NCBI RefSeq assembly: GCF_000364605.1
Contig: NZ_KB822580.1
Coordinates: forward strand, 219,264-283,263
DNA: 64,000 nucleotides
Direction of reading: 5' to 3'
Source of the DNA: Nocardioides sp. Iso805N
GTDB lineage: Bacteria > Actinomycetota > Actinomycetes > Propionibacteriales > Nocardioidaceae
The notes under the pieces are model-generated. The model was not told where the DNA came from and made no database searches. It saw only the letters and a list, made by a program, of their open reading frames with translations. Shown here one piece after another: positions 37,165 through 44,862 of the stretch; position 1 is the first letter of the stretch, and each line of letters opens with the position of its first letter. The position numbers and the translations under genes are program-made.

Positions 37165-37416
37165 TCAGTCGAGCGGCAGCGTACCCAGCTCGATGGTGAG
37201 GTGGATCCCATCCTCGTCGCGGTAGGCAGTCAGCCCGGTCATGGTGGCCATGTCGACCTTCTTCTCGCGCATGTGCTGGAGGAGCTGGGCGAGCCCGAGG
37301 GCGAGGCGGGCCTGGGTGACGGGCTTGCTACGCCACTTGATCTGGTTGGCCTCGAAGTAGGGGGCTGCCTTCTCGGCGAGGTTGGCGATGGCGTCGCGCT
37401 CGGCGGCAGTGGACAT
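37165..37416 (-). CDS. Conserved hypothetical protein (83 aa)
   Basis: 83 residues from ATG 37416 (AAGGACCCCT upstream). Composition is helical and charged: ERDAIANLAEKAAPYFEANQ, KWRSKPVTQARLALGLAQLL, and MTGLTAYRDEDGIHLTIELG at the end, consistent with a small soluble DNA- or RNA-associated protein. No family is recognised. It is transcribed divergently from the tmsA-like gene across a 114-bp gap with a 10-bp palindrome, and converges with the winged-helix gene. Clear codon structure makes it likely to be real. Confidence 0.6.
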   Translation of the reverse strand: MSTAAERDAIANLAEKAAPYFEANQIKWRSKPVTQARLALGLAQLLQHMREKKVDMATMTGLTAYRDEDGIHLTIELGTLPLD

Positions 37417-37421
37417 AGGGG

Positions 37422-37479
37422 TCCTTCGAAGGATCGGTGCGATGGGTGGGGTTCGCGGAAGTTTATCTGGGACATGTCC
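37422..37479. promoter_or_regulatory. Two short palindromes in the divergent gap before the tmsA-like gene
   Basis: TCCTTCGAAGGA (37422-37433) and GGACATGTCC (37470-37479) are perfect palindromes in the 114-bp gap between the 83-residue gene and the FAD oxidoreductase. The first lies over the minus-strand RBS region, the second mid-gap. Either may be an operator; TAAGTT (37518-37523), seven bases before GTG 37531, is a candidate -10. Confidence 0.35.
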
Positions 37480-37530
37480 TAGATCCGACCCCCGTCGGCC
37501 AGAGGCGAACGCAGGAGTAAGTTTACGTCC

Positions 37531-38886
37531 GTGAGCACTCCCTGGGGCCAGCACGAGGCGGCCGTCGAGCGACTCAAGGCCTCCTACGCCGCCATCCCCC
37601 TGGGCGCGCCGGTGCGGCTGGCGAAGCGCACCACGAACCTGTTCCGGGCACGCTCGGCGAGCGATGCCCCGGGGCTCGACGTGAGCGGTCTGACCGGCGT
37701 CATCGCGGTCGACCCCGAGGCGCGGACCGCCGACGTGCAGGGCATGTGCACCTACGAGGACCTCGTCGACGCGACCCTGCCGCACGGCCTCATTCCCTAC
37801 GTGGTGCCGCAGCTGCGCACGATCACCCTCGGCGGCGCCGTCACCGGCCTGGGCATCGAGTCGACCAGCTTCCGCAACGGCCTGCCGCACGAGTCGGTGC
37901 TCGAGATGGACGTCTTCACCGGTGCCGGCGAGGTCGTCACGACCAAGCCCGGCGAGGATCTGTTCGACACCTTCCCCAACTCATACGGCTCGCTCGGCTA
38001 CGCCACCCGGCTCAAGATCAAGCTGGAGAAGGTGCCGGGCTATGTCGCGCTGCGCCACGTCCGCTTCGACGACGCCGAGGTGATGGCCAAGACGATCAGC
38101 GCGATCGCCGAGTCCCAGGAGTACGACGGCCAGCAGGTGCACGGCCTGGACGGCGTCGCCTTCGCGCCGGGGGAGTATTACCTGACGCTGGCCAGGTTCA
38201 CCGACCAGGCCGGTCCGACCAGTGACTACCACTCGGGACAGGCCGTCTTCTTCAAGTCGATCCAGCAGCGCACCACCGACATGCTGACGACGTACGACTA
38301 CCTGTGGCGCTGGGACACCGACTGGTTCTGGTGCTCGGGTGCCTTCGGTGCGCAGAACCCGCGGATCCGCCGGTTCTGGCCCGAGCGCTTCCGTCGCAGC
38401 GATGTCTACATGAAGCTGCTCGGCCTCGACCGCCGCTTCGACATCGCCGACCGGCTGGACCGGCGTGCCGGCCGCCCGCTGCGTGAGCGGGTTGTCCAGG
38501 ACATTGAGGTGCCGGTGGAGAACATCGGTGCGTTCCTGGAGTGGTTCGACGCCGAGATCGGGATGCGGCCGGTGTGGCTGTGCCCGCTGGTCGCCGGTCG
38601 GGCGTGGCCGTCCTACCCGCTGCGTCCGGGCAAGGTCTACGTCAACGCCGGCTTCTGGGGCACGGTGCACGTCGGCCCCGAGGCGGTCGATGCCCCCAAG
38701 AACCGTGCCATCGAGGCCAAGGTGCACGACCTCGACGGCCACAAGAGCCTCTACTCCGAGGCCTTCTACGACGAAGCGACGTTCAACGAGCTCTACGACG
38801 GCGTGAACCTCGCCCGGGTGAAGGCGATCTTCGACCCGGGCAATCGAATGACGAATCTCTACGACAAGGTGGTGAGGCGGCGATGA
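37531..38886 (+). CDS. tmsA: FAD-binding oxidoreductase, probable 10-methylene fatty acyl reductase
   Basis: 451 residues. The FAD-binding (PCMH-like) domain shows GVIAVDPEARTADVQGMCTYEDL, PQLRTITLGGAVTGLGIES and LPHESVLEMDVFTGAGEVVT; the C-terminal half resembles DWARF1/DprE-type oxidoreductases. It directly precedes a cyclopropane-synthase-like methyltransferase with a four-base overlap. The same A-B order occurs in the tms (bfa) genes that make 10-methylstearic (tuberculostearic) acid: TmsB methylates oleoyl phospholipid to a 10-methylene intermediate and TmsA reduces it. Pathway assignment is inferred from gene pairing; symbol follows the tms scheme. Confidence 0.75.
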   Translation: MSTPWGQHEAAVERLKASYAAIPLGAPVRLAKRTTNLFRARSASDAPGLDVSGLTGVIAVDPEARTADVQGMCTYEDLVDATLPHGLIPYVVPQLRTITLGGAVTGLGIESTSFRNGLPHESVLEMDVFTGAGEVVTTKPGEDLFDTFPNSYGSLGYATRLKIKLEKVPGYVALRHVRFDDAEVMAKTISAIAESQEYDGQQVHGLDGVAFAPGEYYLTLARFTDQAGPTSDYHSGQAVFFKSIQQRTTDMLTTYDYLWRWDTDWFWCSGAFGAQNPRIRRFWPERFRRSDVYMKLLGLDRRFDIADRLDRRAGRPLRERVVQDIEVPVENIGAFLEWFDAEIGMRPVWLCPLVAGRAWPSYPLRPGKVYVNAGFWGTVHVGPEAVDAPKNRAIEAKVHDLDGHKSLYSEAFYDEATFNELYDGVNLARVKAIFDPGNRMTNLYDKVVRRR

Positions 38887-40184
38887 GCAAGCGCGGAATC
38901 GCGGAGATCATCAATGGCTTCTTCGATGGCGGCCTTCCGATCAAGCTCTCGGCGTACGACGGCTCGGTCGCAGGGGACACGACGTCGAGCTACGGCATGC
39001 GCATCCTCAACAAGCGGGGACTCTCCTACATCCTGACGGCCTCGGGCGACCTCGGTCTGGCTCGCGCCTACGTCAGCGGTGACCTCGAGATCGAGGGTAC
39101 GCATCAGGGCGACCCCTACCCGCTCCTGAAGCTCATCGTCGGCGGCACCGACTTCGCGCGTCCGAGCGTCGCCGAGCTCGCGACGATCGTGAACACCCTC
39201 GGCATCGCCAACTTCGTGCCGCCGAAGCCGCCTCCCCACGAGCACCTGCCGGCCTGGCGCAACGCCGTGGAGGGTGTCCGTTCCGCCGGTCTCAGGGCGC
39301 TCAAGCGTCACACGCCCGAGCGGGACGCCGACGCGATCCACCACCACTACGACGTCTCGAACACCTTCTACGAGTACGTCCTGGGGCCCTCGATGGCCTA
39401 CACCTGCGCCGTCTACCCCTCCGACGACGCCACCCTCGAGGACGCACAGGCCGAGAAGTTCGACCTGATCTGCCGCAAGCTCGGCCTCAAGGCGGGCGAC
39501 CGGCTGCTCGACGTGGGCTGCGGCTGGGGTTCGATGGTCCGGCACGCCGCGAAGCACTACGGCGTCAAGGCGCTCGGCGTCACGCTCTCGCGCGAGCAGG
39601 CTGACTGGGCCGGCGAAGCGATCAAGCGCGACGGGCTCGACGACCTCGCCGAGGTGCGTTTCTCCGACTACCGCGACGTGGTCGAGCGGGACTTCGACGC
39701 GATCAGCTCGATCGGGATGACCGAGCACATCGGCGTGAAGAACTACCCGTCCTACTTCGGCTTCCTGCATGGACTGCTCAAGGATGACGGCCGCCTGCTC
39801 AACCACACGATCACGCGCAACGACAACACCAACAACGGCGGTGCCGGCGCGTTCATCGACCGCTATGTCTTCCCCGACGGCGAGCTCGCCGGCTCCGGCA
39901 CGATCGTCGCGGCCGCCGAGGACGCGGGGTTCGAGCTGCAGCACCACGAGAACTTCCGTCGCCACTACGCGCGGACGCTCGCGGGCTGGAACAAGAACCT
40001 CGTGGATAACTGGGACGCCTGCGTCGCCGAGACCGACCTCGGAACCGCCAAGGTGTGGGGCCTCTACATGGCTGGCTCGCGGGTCGGCTTCGAGCACAAC
40101 GAGATCCAGCTGCACCACACCCTCCTGACCAAGACGGTGGATGGCCGCACGACCTACCCGATGCGCCACGACTTCGGTGTCTGA
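38883..40184 (+). CDS. tmsB: SAM-dependent fatty acid methyltransferase (CFA-synthase family)
   Basis: 433 residues from ATG 38883, overlapping the previous stop by four bases and preceded by GTGAGGCGGC. The SAM site is LLDVGCGWGSMVRHAAKHYG (near residue 212), followed by GVTLSREQADWAGEAI and the MTEHIGVKNYPSYF motif that marks cyclopropane-fatty-acyl-phospholipid synthase relatives. An N-terminal region (YGMRILNKRGLSYILTASGD) precedes the HHHYDVSNTFYEYVLG segment. With the upstream FAD oxidoreductase this probably forms mid-chain methyl-branched lipids, as in tuberculostearic acid synthesis, rather than a cyclopropane ring. Followed by a terminator-like hairpin. Confidence 0.85.
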   Translation: MSKRGIAEIINGFFDGGLPIKLSAYDGSVAGDTTSSYGMRILNKRGLSYILTASGDLGLARAYVSGDLEIEGTHQGDPYPLLKLIVGGTDFARPSVAELATIVNTLGIANFVPPKPPPHEHLPAWRNAVEGVRSAGLRALKRHTPERDADAIHHHYDVSNTFYEYVLGPSMAYTCAVYPSDDATLEDAQAEKFDLICRKLGLKAGDRLLDVGCGWGSMVRHAAKHYGVKALGVTLSREQADWAGEAIKRDGLDDLAEVRFSDYRDVVERDFDAISSIGMTEHIGVKNYPSYFGFLHGLLKDDGRLLNHTITRNDNTNNGGAGAFIDRYVFPDGELAGSGTIVAAAEDAGFELQHHENFRRHYARTLAGWNKNLVDNWDACVAETDLGTAKVWGLYMAGSRVGFEHNEIQLHHTLLTKTVDGRTTYPMRHDFGV

Positions 40185-40192
40185 GCCGATGG

Positions 40193-40234
40193 TGTGAGCG
40201 TCAGCGAGGCCCCGGCGCCGCGCTGACACTCACA
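40193..40234 (+). terminator. Hairpin after the tmsAB pair
   Basis: TGTGAGCGTCAGCG (40193-40206) pairs with CGCTGACACTCACA (40221-40234) with one mismatch, forming a 14-bp stem seven bases after the tmsB stop. There is no T-run. It probably ends or stabilises the tmsAB transcript. The remainder of the gap to 40318 holds TAGGCT (40306-40311), a candidate -10 for the next gene. Confidence 0.55.
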
Positions 40235-40318
40235 ACTCGTCGGGTTCGATGAGGCCTCGCAGCCCCAGCGGTGCTGACGGATGAAGCCGCAGCGCCGCCA
40301 GGCCCTAGGCTTGACCCG

Positions 40319-41128
40319 ATGAGCACGCGGGCCCGAACGTACGATGCGCAGGTTCTGCGCCGTGAGCAGCTGAGCGATCACTTCGTGCGGGTCGTCCTCG
40401 GTGGGGACGGGCCGGCAGGCTTCGCCTCGACCGGGATCCCCGACGAGTGGGTCGGGCTGGTGGTGCCCGGACAGTTCCAGAGCCGCTACTACACGGTGCG
40501 CTCCTGGGACCCGGCAGCCGGTGGCGCGGGGGAGCTGACGCTCGACATCGTCGTGCACGAGGTCGGCCTGGTCACCGAGTGGGCGCGACTGGCCGGCGAC
40601 AGCATCGTTGGCCAGACCGTGACGGTCAGCGAGCCCAAGGGCTCCTTCGCGCTGCCGCAGGATGCCGGCTGGCTGCTGCTGGTCGGCGACCTGACGGCGC
40701 TGCCCGCGATGGCGCGGATCGCCGAGACCAGCGCCCTGCCCACGCGGCTGTGGGTGGAGGCTCCCGACCCGGTGGAGGGCTACCTGCCCGAGGGGACCGA
40801 CGTGCGTTGGTCGACCCCGCCAGGCGACGGCGCCTCATCGCTGGCCCAGGTGGTCGAGGGCATCGACTGGCCCGAGGGCGACGGCTATTTCTGGATGGCC
40901 GGCGAGTCCTCGCAGATGCGCGCCATCCGCAAGCACCTGATGCGCGAGGTGCGGCTGCCCTCGACGGCGTACGACGTGATGGGATATTGGCGCGGCGGTG
41001 CCGTCCGGCAGCCACGCGCGGTGGACCCGGGCCCGATCTACCGGGCCGGCAAGGCGGCGGGCAAGTCCGACGCGGAGATCTGGGCGGACTTCGACCAGGC
41101 AGCAAGCGACCAGGCTGGGGAGCAGTAG
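40319..41128 (+). CDS. Siderophore-interacting (ViuB-like) FAD-dependent reductase
   Basis: 269 residues. Features of the SIP/ViuB family: RARTYDAQVLRREQLSDHFVRVVLGGDG, FQSRYYTVRSWDPAAGGAGELTLDIVVHEVG (flavin-binding RxYT and the HEVG segment), ISLG-equivalent DSIVGQTVTVSEPKGSF and the C-terminal EVRLPSTAYDVMGYWRGGA. Such flavoproteins reduce ferric-siderophore complexes to release iron. No iron box is seen upstream, and no siderophore transport gene is nearby. TAGGCT lies seven bases before the ATG, a probable leaderless start. It precedes era by two bases; an in-frame extension that would fuse era upstream is not real. Confidence 0.82.
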   Translation: MSTRARTYDAQVLRREQLSDHFVRVVLGGDGPAGFASTGIPDEWVGLVVPGQFQSRYYTVRSWDPAAGGAGELTLDIVVHEVGLVTEWARLAGDSIVGQTVTVSEPKGSFALPQDAGWLLLVGDLTALPAMARIAETSALPTRLWVEAPDPVEGYLPEGTDVRWSTPPGDGASSLAQVVEGIDWPEGDGYFWMAGESSQMRAIRKHLMREVRLPSTAYDVMGYWRGGAVRQPRAVDPGPIYRAGKAAGKSDAEIWADFDQAASDQAGEQ

Positions 41129-41130
41129 TA

Positions 41131-42051
41131 GTGAGCACGTATCGCAGTGGGTTCGCATCCTTCGTGGGCCGTCCCAACGCCGGCAAGTCGACGCTGACCA
41201 ACGCGTTGGTGGGGCGCAAGGTGGCGATCACCTCCGACAAGCCGCAGACCACCCGGACGGTGGTGCGCGGCATCGTGCACCGCGAGGACGGTCAGCTCAT
41301 CCTGGTCGACACCCCCGGTCTGCACCGGCCGCGGACCCTCCTCGGCGAGCGGCTCAACGACCTGGTCGAGGCCACCTGGACCGAGGTCGACGTCGTCGCG
41401 ATGTGCTTCCCGGCCAACGAGAAGGTCGGTCCCGGTGACAAGCACATCGCCGCCAACCTGGCCAAGCTGAAGAAGGGCATCACCAGGGTCGCCGTCGTGA
41501 CCAAGACCGACCTGGCCAGCCCTGACCGGATCGCCGAGCACCTGCTCGACATCGCCGCGGTGGGCCACGAGCTCGGGATCGAGTGGGCCGAGATCGTGCC
41601 GGTCTCCAGCGTCAGCGGAGACCAGGTCGCCCTGCTGGCCGACCTGCTGCTGGCTCGGCTGCCGGAGGGCCCGCCGCTCTACCCCGAGGGCGAGCTCACG
41701 GACAGCCCGGACGAGATCCTGGTCGCAGAGCTGATCCGCGAGGCGGCGCTCGACGGCGTACGTGACGAGCTGCCGCACTCGATCGCCGTGGTGGTCGAGG
41801 AGATGGGGATGCGCGAGGGTCGGCCCGAGGACAAGCCTCTGCTGGACGTCCACGCCAACCTCTACGTCGAGCGCGACTCCCAGAAGGGCATCGTGATCGG
41901 GCACAAGGGCAGTCGGCTCAAGGACGTCGGCAAGCGGGCGCGCCTGCAGATCTCCGAGCTGCTCGGCGTCCCGGTCTACCTCGACCTGCACGTGAAGATC
42001 GCCAAGGACTGGCAGCGGGACCCGCGACAGCTGCGCAAGCTCGGCTTCTAG
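41131..42051 (+). CDS. era: GTPase Era
   Basis: 306 residues from GTG 41131 with GGGGAG nine bases upstream. GTPase motifs: GRPNAGKST (G1, residues 11-19), DTPGLHRPR (G3) and TKTD (G4). The C-terminal KH domain has ERDSQKGIVIGHKGSRLKDV with the GxxG loop. Era binds the 16S rRNA 3' end in small-subunit assembly, working in the same pathway as YbeY encoded 6.5 kb upstream. In many actinobacteria era lies directly after the deaminase-like gene; here about 4.8 kb of other genes intervene. Its 3' end runs into a 28-bp perfect palindrome. Confidence 0.97.
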   Translation: MSTYRSGFASFVGRPNAGKSTLTNALVGRKVAITSDKPQTTRTVVRGIVHREDGQLILVDTPGLHRPRTLLGERLNDLVEATWTEVDVVAMCFPANEKVGPGDKHIAANLAKLKKGITRVAVVTKTDLASPDRIAEHLLDIAAVGHELGIEWAEIVPVSSVSGDQVALLADLLLARLPEGPPLYPEGELTDSPDEILVAELIREAALDGVRDELPHSIAVVVEEMGMREGRPEDKPLLDVHANLYVERDSQKGIVIGHKGSRLKDVGKRARLQISELLGVPVYLDLHVKIAKDWQRDPRQLRKLGF

Positions 42052-42059
42052 CCCGAGGA

Positions 42060-42117
42060 GTCACTTTCCGCGGGTCGAGTGTCCACGGACGTGGACACTC
42101 GACCCGCGGAAAGTGAC
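42060..42117. repeat. Long perfect palindrome between era and the lipoprotein operon
   Basis: A 28-bp arm (G42060 then TCACTTTCCGCGGGTCGAGT to 42087) is followed by GA and its exact complement (42090-42117), with four more pairs after one mismatch outside. It occupies the gap between convergent era and a lipoprotein gene. No T-run follows, so it would be an unusual bidirectional terminator or 3'-end stabiliser. Sequence relates loosely to the elements at 26091 and 49787 and to a half-copy at 6458. Confidence 0.8.
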
Positions 42118-42171
42118 CTCTCAACCGTTGCTTGCCTGAGGTGTAGGCGTGCAACGCAGCGGACGCTCCGC

Positions 42172-43053
42172 CTAGCCCTCAGGCGCCCAGCAGATGCCGT
42201 AGGTCTGGCCGGTAGCCCACTGCTCGGCCGTCGGCCACTCGTAGCCCCAGCGGTAGTTGAGCGCGTCCGAGGCAACGTTCTGGCCGGCCGCCTGGCACGG
42301 CTTCTGGCCGGCCTCCTTGACCGCTGCCTCGCCGGGATACTTGCCGGCGGGCAGGTCGACGGTCTTCAGCGCCTTCCAGGAGTGCTTGGCCCGGCATGGC
42401 ACGCGGGTGAAGCCGCTGGTGCCGGGCTGCGCGGTGCCGCACATCGCCCAGTCGCCCGCGTGGTCAGAGCCGAGCACGCCGTTCAGCGAGCCCGTCATCG
42501 TCGCCAGCTGCTGGTCGCCGTCGAGTGCGATGACGTCACAGCGGTACCAGTCCGCGCCGGTCGCCGCCTGCGCGACGGTCGGGGTGAACCACACCCCGCG
42601 CAGCATGCTCAACCGCAGCTTCTCCTGATCCCCGCCCAGGTACGCCGGAAGCGCCGCCGGGCACTTCTTGGCGACCTGCGCCTGCACCCGTGTGGAGTCC
42701 ACCGCCGCGAGGTGACCGTCGACTGCTGTTGCGAGCATGCCGACGGCGTACGTCTGGGCGGTGTGGGGGCCGCTGCACGGCACCGAGGTGTCGCCGTCGG
42801 GCAGCGTCGGTGCGACGGCCTGCTGGTAGGTGAGGTTGTCGCAGCCGGAGGCGGCGGGCCGAGGGGCGGCCGAGGCGACCGGCGGCGGTGCCGAGGAGAC
42901 GGGCGCCTTCGGTGCGTCGTTGCCGCCGCAGGCCGCCAGAGCCGTCGCCAGGCCGGCGATCACGACGAGCACCAGCATCCGGTGGAGGCGGTGGAGGCGG
43001 CGGTGGACGCCAACGACGACGCCGGGCACCTCGGCCCTGCGGTCGCGGGTCAC
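42172..43053 (-). CDS. Septum_form-domain lipoprotein (second of a tandem pair)
   Basis: 293 residues from GTG 43053, overlapping the first paralogue's stop by four bases. After a basic N-terminus there is a lipobox LATALAACGG (Cys near residue 36) and two Cys-containing halves: CDNLTYQQAVAPTLPDGDTSVPCSGPHTAQTYAVG and TRVPCRAKHSWKALKTVDLPAG with CQAAGQ. The VPC..H pattern repeats match the actinobacterial Septum_form family. Alternative starts downstream would shorten the N-terminus. Function unknown; the family name derives from cell-division-associated actinobacterial proteins and should not be over-read. Confidence 0.75.
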   Translation of the reverse strand: MTRDRRAEVPGVVVGVHRRLHRLHRMLVLVVIAGLATALAACGGNDAPKAPVSSAPPPVASAAPRPAASGCDNLTYQQAVAPTLPDGDTSVPCSGPHTAQTYAVGMLATAVDGHLAAVDSTRVQAQVAKKCPAALPAYLGGDQEKLRLSMLRGVWFTPTVAQAATGADWYRCDVIALDGDQQLATMTGSLNGVLGSDHAGDWAMCGTAQPGTSGFTRVPCRAKHSWKALKTVDLPAGKYPGEAAVKEAGQKPCQAAGQNVASDALNYRWGYEWPTAEQWATGQTYGICWAPEG

Positions 43054-43829
43054 GTCGTCGTCCTCGCCCAGCACACCGAGCGCCGGTTGCCGGCCTGCCA
43101 CTCCTGCTCGCCGAACCAGGTGTAGCCGAAGTCGTAGCTGGCGGGGTAGCCGAGCCAGGCGTCGATCGACTCCGCGCAGTAGGACTTGGTCTTGGCCTTC
43201 GCGGCGGTGTCGCCGGGGTACTTGGCGTCGGCTTCGCCGAGCTTGATCGTGGTGGCAGCGCGCCAGTCGTGCGACATCGAGCACGGCACCTTGGTCCCGG
43301 TGTCGACCGACCTGCCCTTCGCGCAGGCCATCCAGTGGTCGTCGCCGCGGCCCTGGAGCAGGCCCTTGGTGCTGGTCGGCAGGTCGACGTAGGAGTGCTG
43401 GCTGGCGGATCCGCCGAGCACGTCGCAGCGGTACCAGCGGGCGCCGGCTGCCCACGCGTCCTGGGTCGGGCGGAACCAGACCCAGGTCAGCAGCGAGCGC
43501 ATCGCGGTGCTCTCGTCGGTGCCGAGGTAGGTCGGGAAGGCCTTCGCGCAGGTGGCGTAGGCCCAGGAGTCGAGAGCGGGATCGTCGTAGCCGGACTTCG
43601 CGAACCGGCTCGGCAGCGCACCCACCGCGAACGTCTCGGCATCGTGGGTCTCGCTGCAGGCGATCGGAGCGTTGCCGTTGCTCTTCCCGGCGACCTGGGC
43701 GTCGCTCAGCATCCGGCACACGCCGGTCGCCGGCGGGGTGGTGGAGACCGCGGCACCCTGCGCCCGACCGCCCCCGCACGCGGTGGCGGTCATCAGGACA
43801 GCCACGGCGAGGGCGAGCATGCGGATCAC
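43050..43829 (-). CDS. Septum_form-domain lipoprotein (first of a tandem pair)
   Basis: 259 residues from GTG 43829, chosen because TAGCCT lies eight bases upstream; TTG 43838 and ATG 43820 are alternatives. Lipobox VLMTATACGG near residue 20. Cysteine pattern and segments parallel the downstream paralogue: NAPIACSETHDAETFAVG (compare SVPCSGPHTAQTYAVG) and TKVPCSMSHDWRAATTIKLG (compare TRVPCRAKHSWKALKTVDLP), with both ending in a tryptophan-cysteine C-terminus (SVCWA; GICWA). They look like a duplication. The pair lies immediately downstream of a general stress-type sigma factor gene, though the promoter at this gap suggests separate transcription. Confidence 0.72.
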   Translation of the reverse strand: MIRMLALAVAVLMTATACGGGRAQGAAVSTTPPATGVCRMLSDAQVAGKSNGNAPIACSETHDAETFAVGALPSRFAKSGYDDPALDSWAYATCAKAFPTYLGTDESTAMRSLLTWVWFRPTQDAWAAGARWYRCDVLGGSASQHSYVDLPTSTKGLLQGRGDDHWMACAKGRSVDTGTKVPCSMSHDWRAATTIKLGEADAKYPGDTAAKAKTKSYCAESIDAWLGYPASYDFGYTWFGEQEWQAGNRRSVCWARTTT

Positions 43830-43887
43830 GGGGCCCAAGGCTAATGGTCGGGCGAAGAGCCCGGAAAAGGGCGAGGTCGAGGACCGC

Positions 43888-44733
43888 TCAGGCGGCTGCG
43901 GCGCCGAGTGCGCTGCGCAGGTCGCGCAGGATGCGACTGAGGAGCCGGGAGACCTGCATCTGGGTCACGCCGAGCTCCGCGCCGATCTCCTCCTGGGTCT
44001 GGTCCTCGAAGAAGCGCAGGTAGATGATCCGCTTGTCGCGCTCGGGCAACTCCTTGATCACAGGAGCGAGCGCGGTGCGCGCCTCGGCGGCATCGAGGTC
44101 GCGTACGTCGGCGGCCTCGTCGGGGAGCAGGTCGCCCACAGTAGCGGCCCCGTCATGGGAGACCGGCTGGTCGAGCGACGTCGGGGTGAAACAGCCGAAG
44201 GCGACGATGGCCTCGTCGTACTCGGCCGGGGAGATGTGCATCGTGTCCCGGATCTGACCGTCGCTCGGCTCGTGGCCCAGCTCCTGGGTGAGGTCCTCGA
44301 TGCAGCGGTTGACCCGCCACTGCAGCTCCTGGACGCGGCGCGGCGGGCGCACCGTCCAGCTGTGGTCGCGGAAGTGGCGCTGCAGCTCACCGCGAATGGT
44401 GGGCACCGCGTAGGTCAGCAGGTCCTTGCCCATCGTCGGGTCGAACCGGTAGACCGCCTTGACCAGGCCTTCGTAGGCGGCCTGCTGCAGGTCCTCCATC
44501 GGGACGCCGCGGCGGCGATAGCGCGAGGCGACCGCCTCGGCCACGCCGCGGTTGATCAGGATGATCTGGTCGAGCAGCCGCTGGCGCTCGTCATCGGTCA
44601 CGGCGGTCTGCACGCCCTGGAGCAGTGCGTCGGTGCTGCTCGCCCGCTCGGCGCGCGTGATGCCGCGGTCGCCGTCGAGCCGTAGGGGTGCTTCCTCGTC
44701 CGATCTGCGGCCATCTGTCAACGGTGCTGCCAT
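43888..44733 (-). CDS. SigF/SigB-type (group 3) RNA polymerase sigma factor
   Basis: 281 residues from ATG 44733 (GGAGG ten bases upstream). Region 2 (NRGVAEAVASRYRRRGVPME, LLTYAVPTIRGELQRHFRDH), region 3 (VNRCIEDLTQELGHEPSD) and region 4 (RIIYLRFFEDQTQEEIGAELGVTQMQVSRLLSRIL) are complete, in the stress/sporulation-type subfamily. No anti-sigma gene is adjacent, which is unusual for SigF-type factors. GGGTAT on the minus strand at 44795-44790 resembles a SigF/SigB -10, hinting at autoregulation, but no convincing -35 lies at proper spacing. Targets unknown. Confidence 0.88.
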   Translation of the reverse strand: MAAPLTDGRRSDEEAPLRLDGDRGITRAERASSTDALLQGVQTAVTDDERQRLLDQIILINRGVAEAVASRYRRRGVPMEDLQQAAYEGLVKAVYRFDPTMGKDLLTYAVPTIRGELQRHFRDHSWTVRPPRRVQELQWRVNRCIEDLTQELGHEPSDGQIRDTMHISPAEYDEAIVAFGCFTPTSLDQPVSHDGAATVGDLLPDEAADVRDLDAAEARTALAPVIKELPERDKRIIYLRFFEDQTQEEIGAELGVTQMQVSRLLSRILRDLRSALGAAAA

Positions 44734-44862
44734 GTCCAGCCTCCATCCCGAGTAGGCGGTGGTCGTGCAGTTCCCTTCGAACCTAGCCGATACCCCACCC
44801 GGCACACGACCCCCGCACGGAGGCGGGGTGTCGTGGCGGGCGGGGTCGCACGGGCTACCGGA

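Noticed and set aside
40447..41130. A fusion of the siderophore-interacting protein with era
   Set aside because: The frame upstream of 41131 is a shadow of the flavin reductase gene; era has its own GTG and ribosome binding site.
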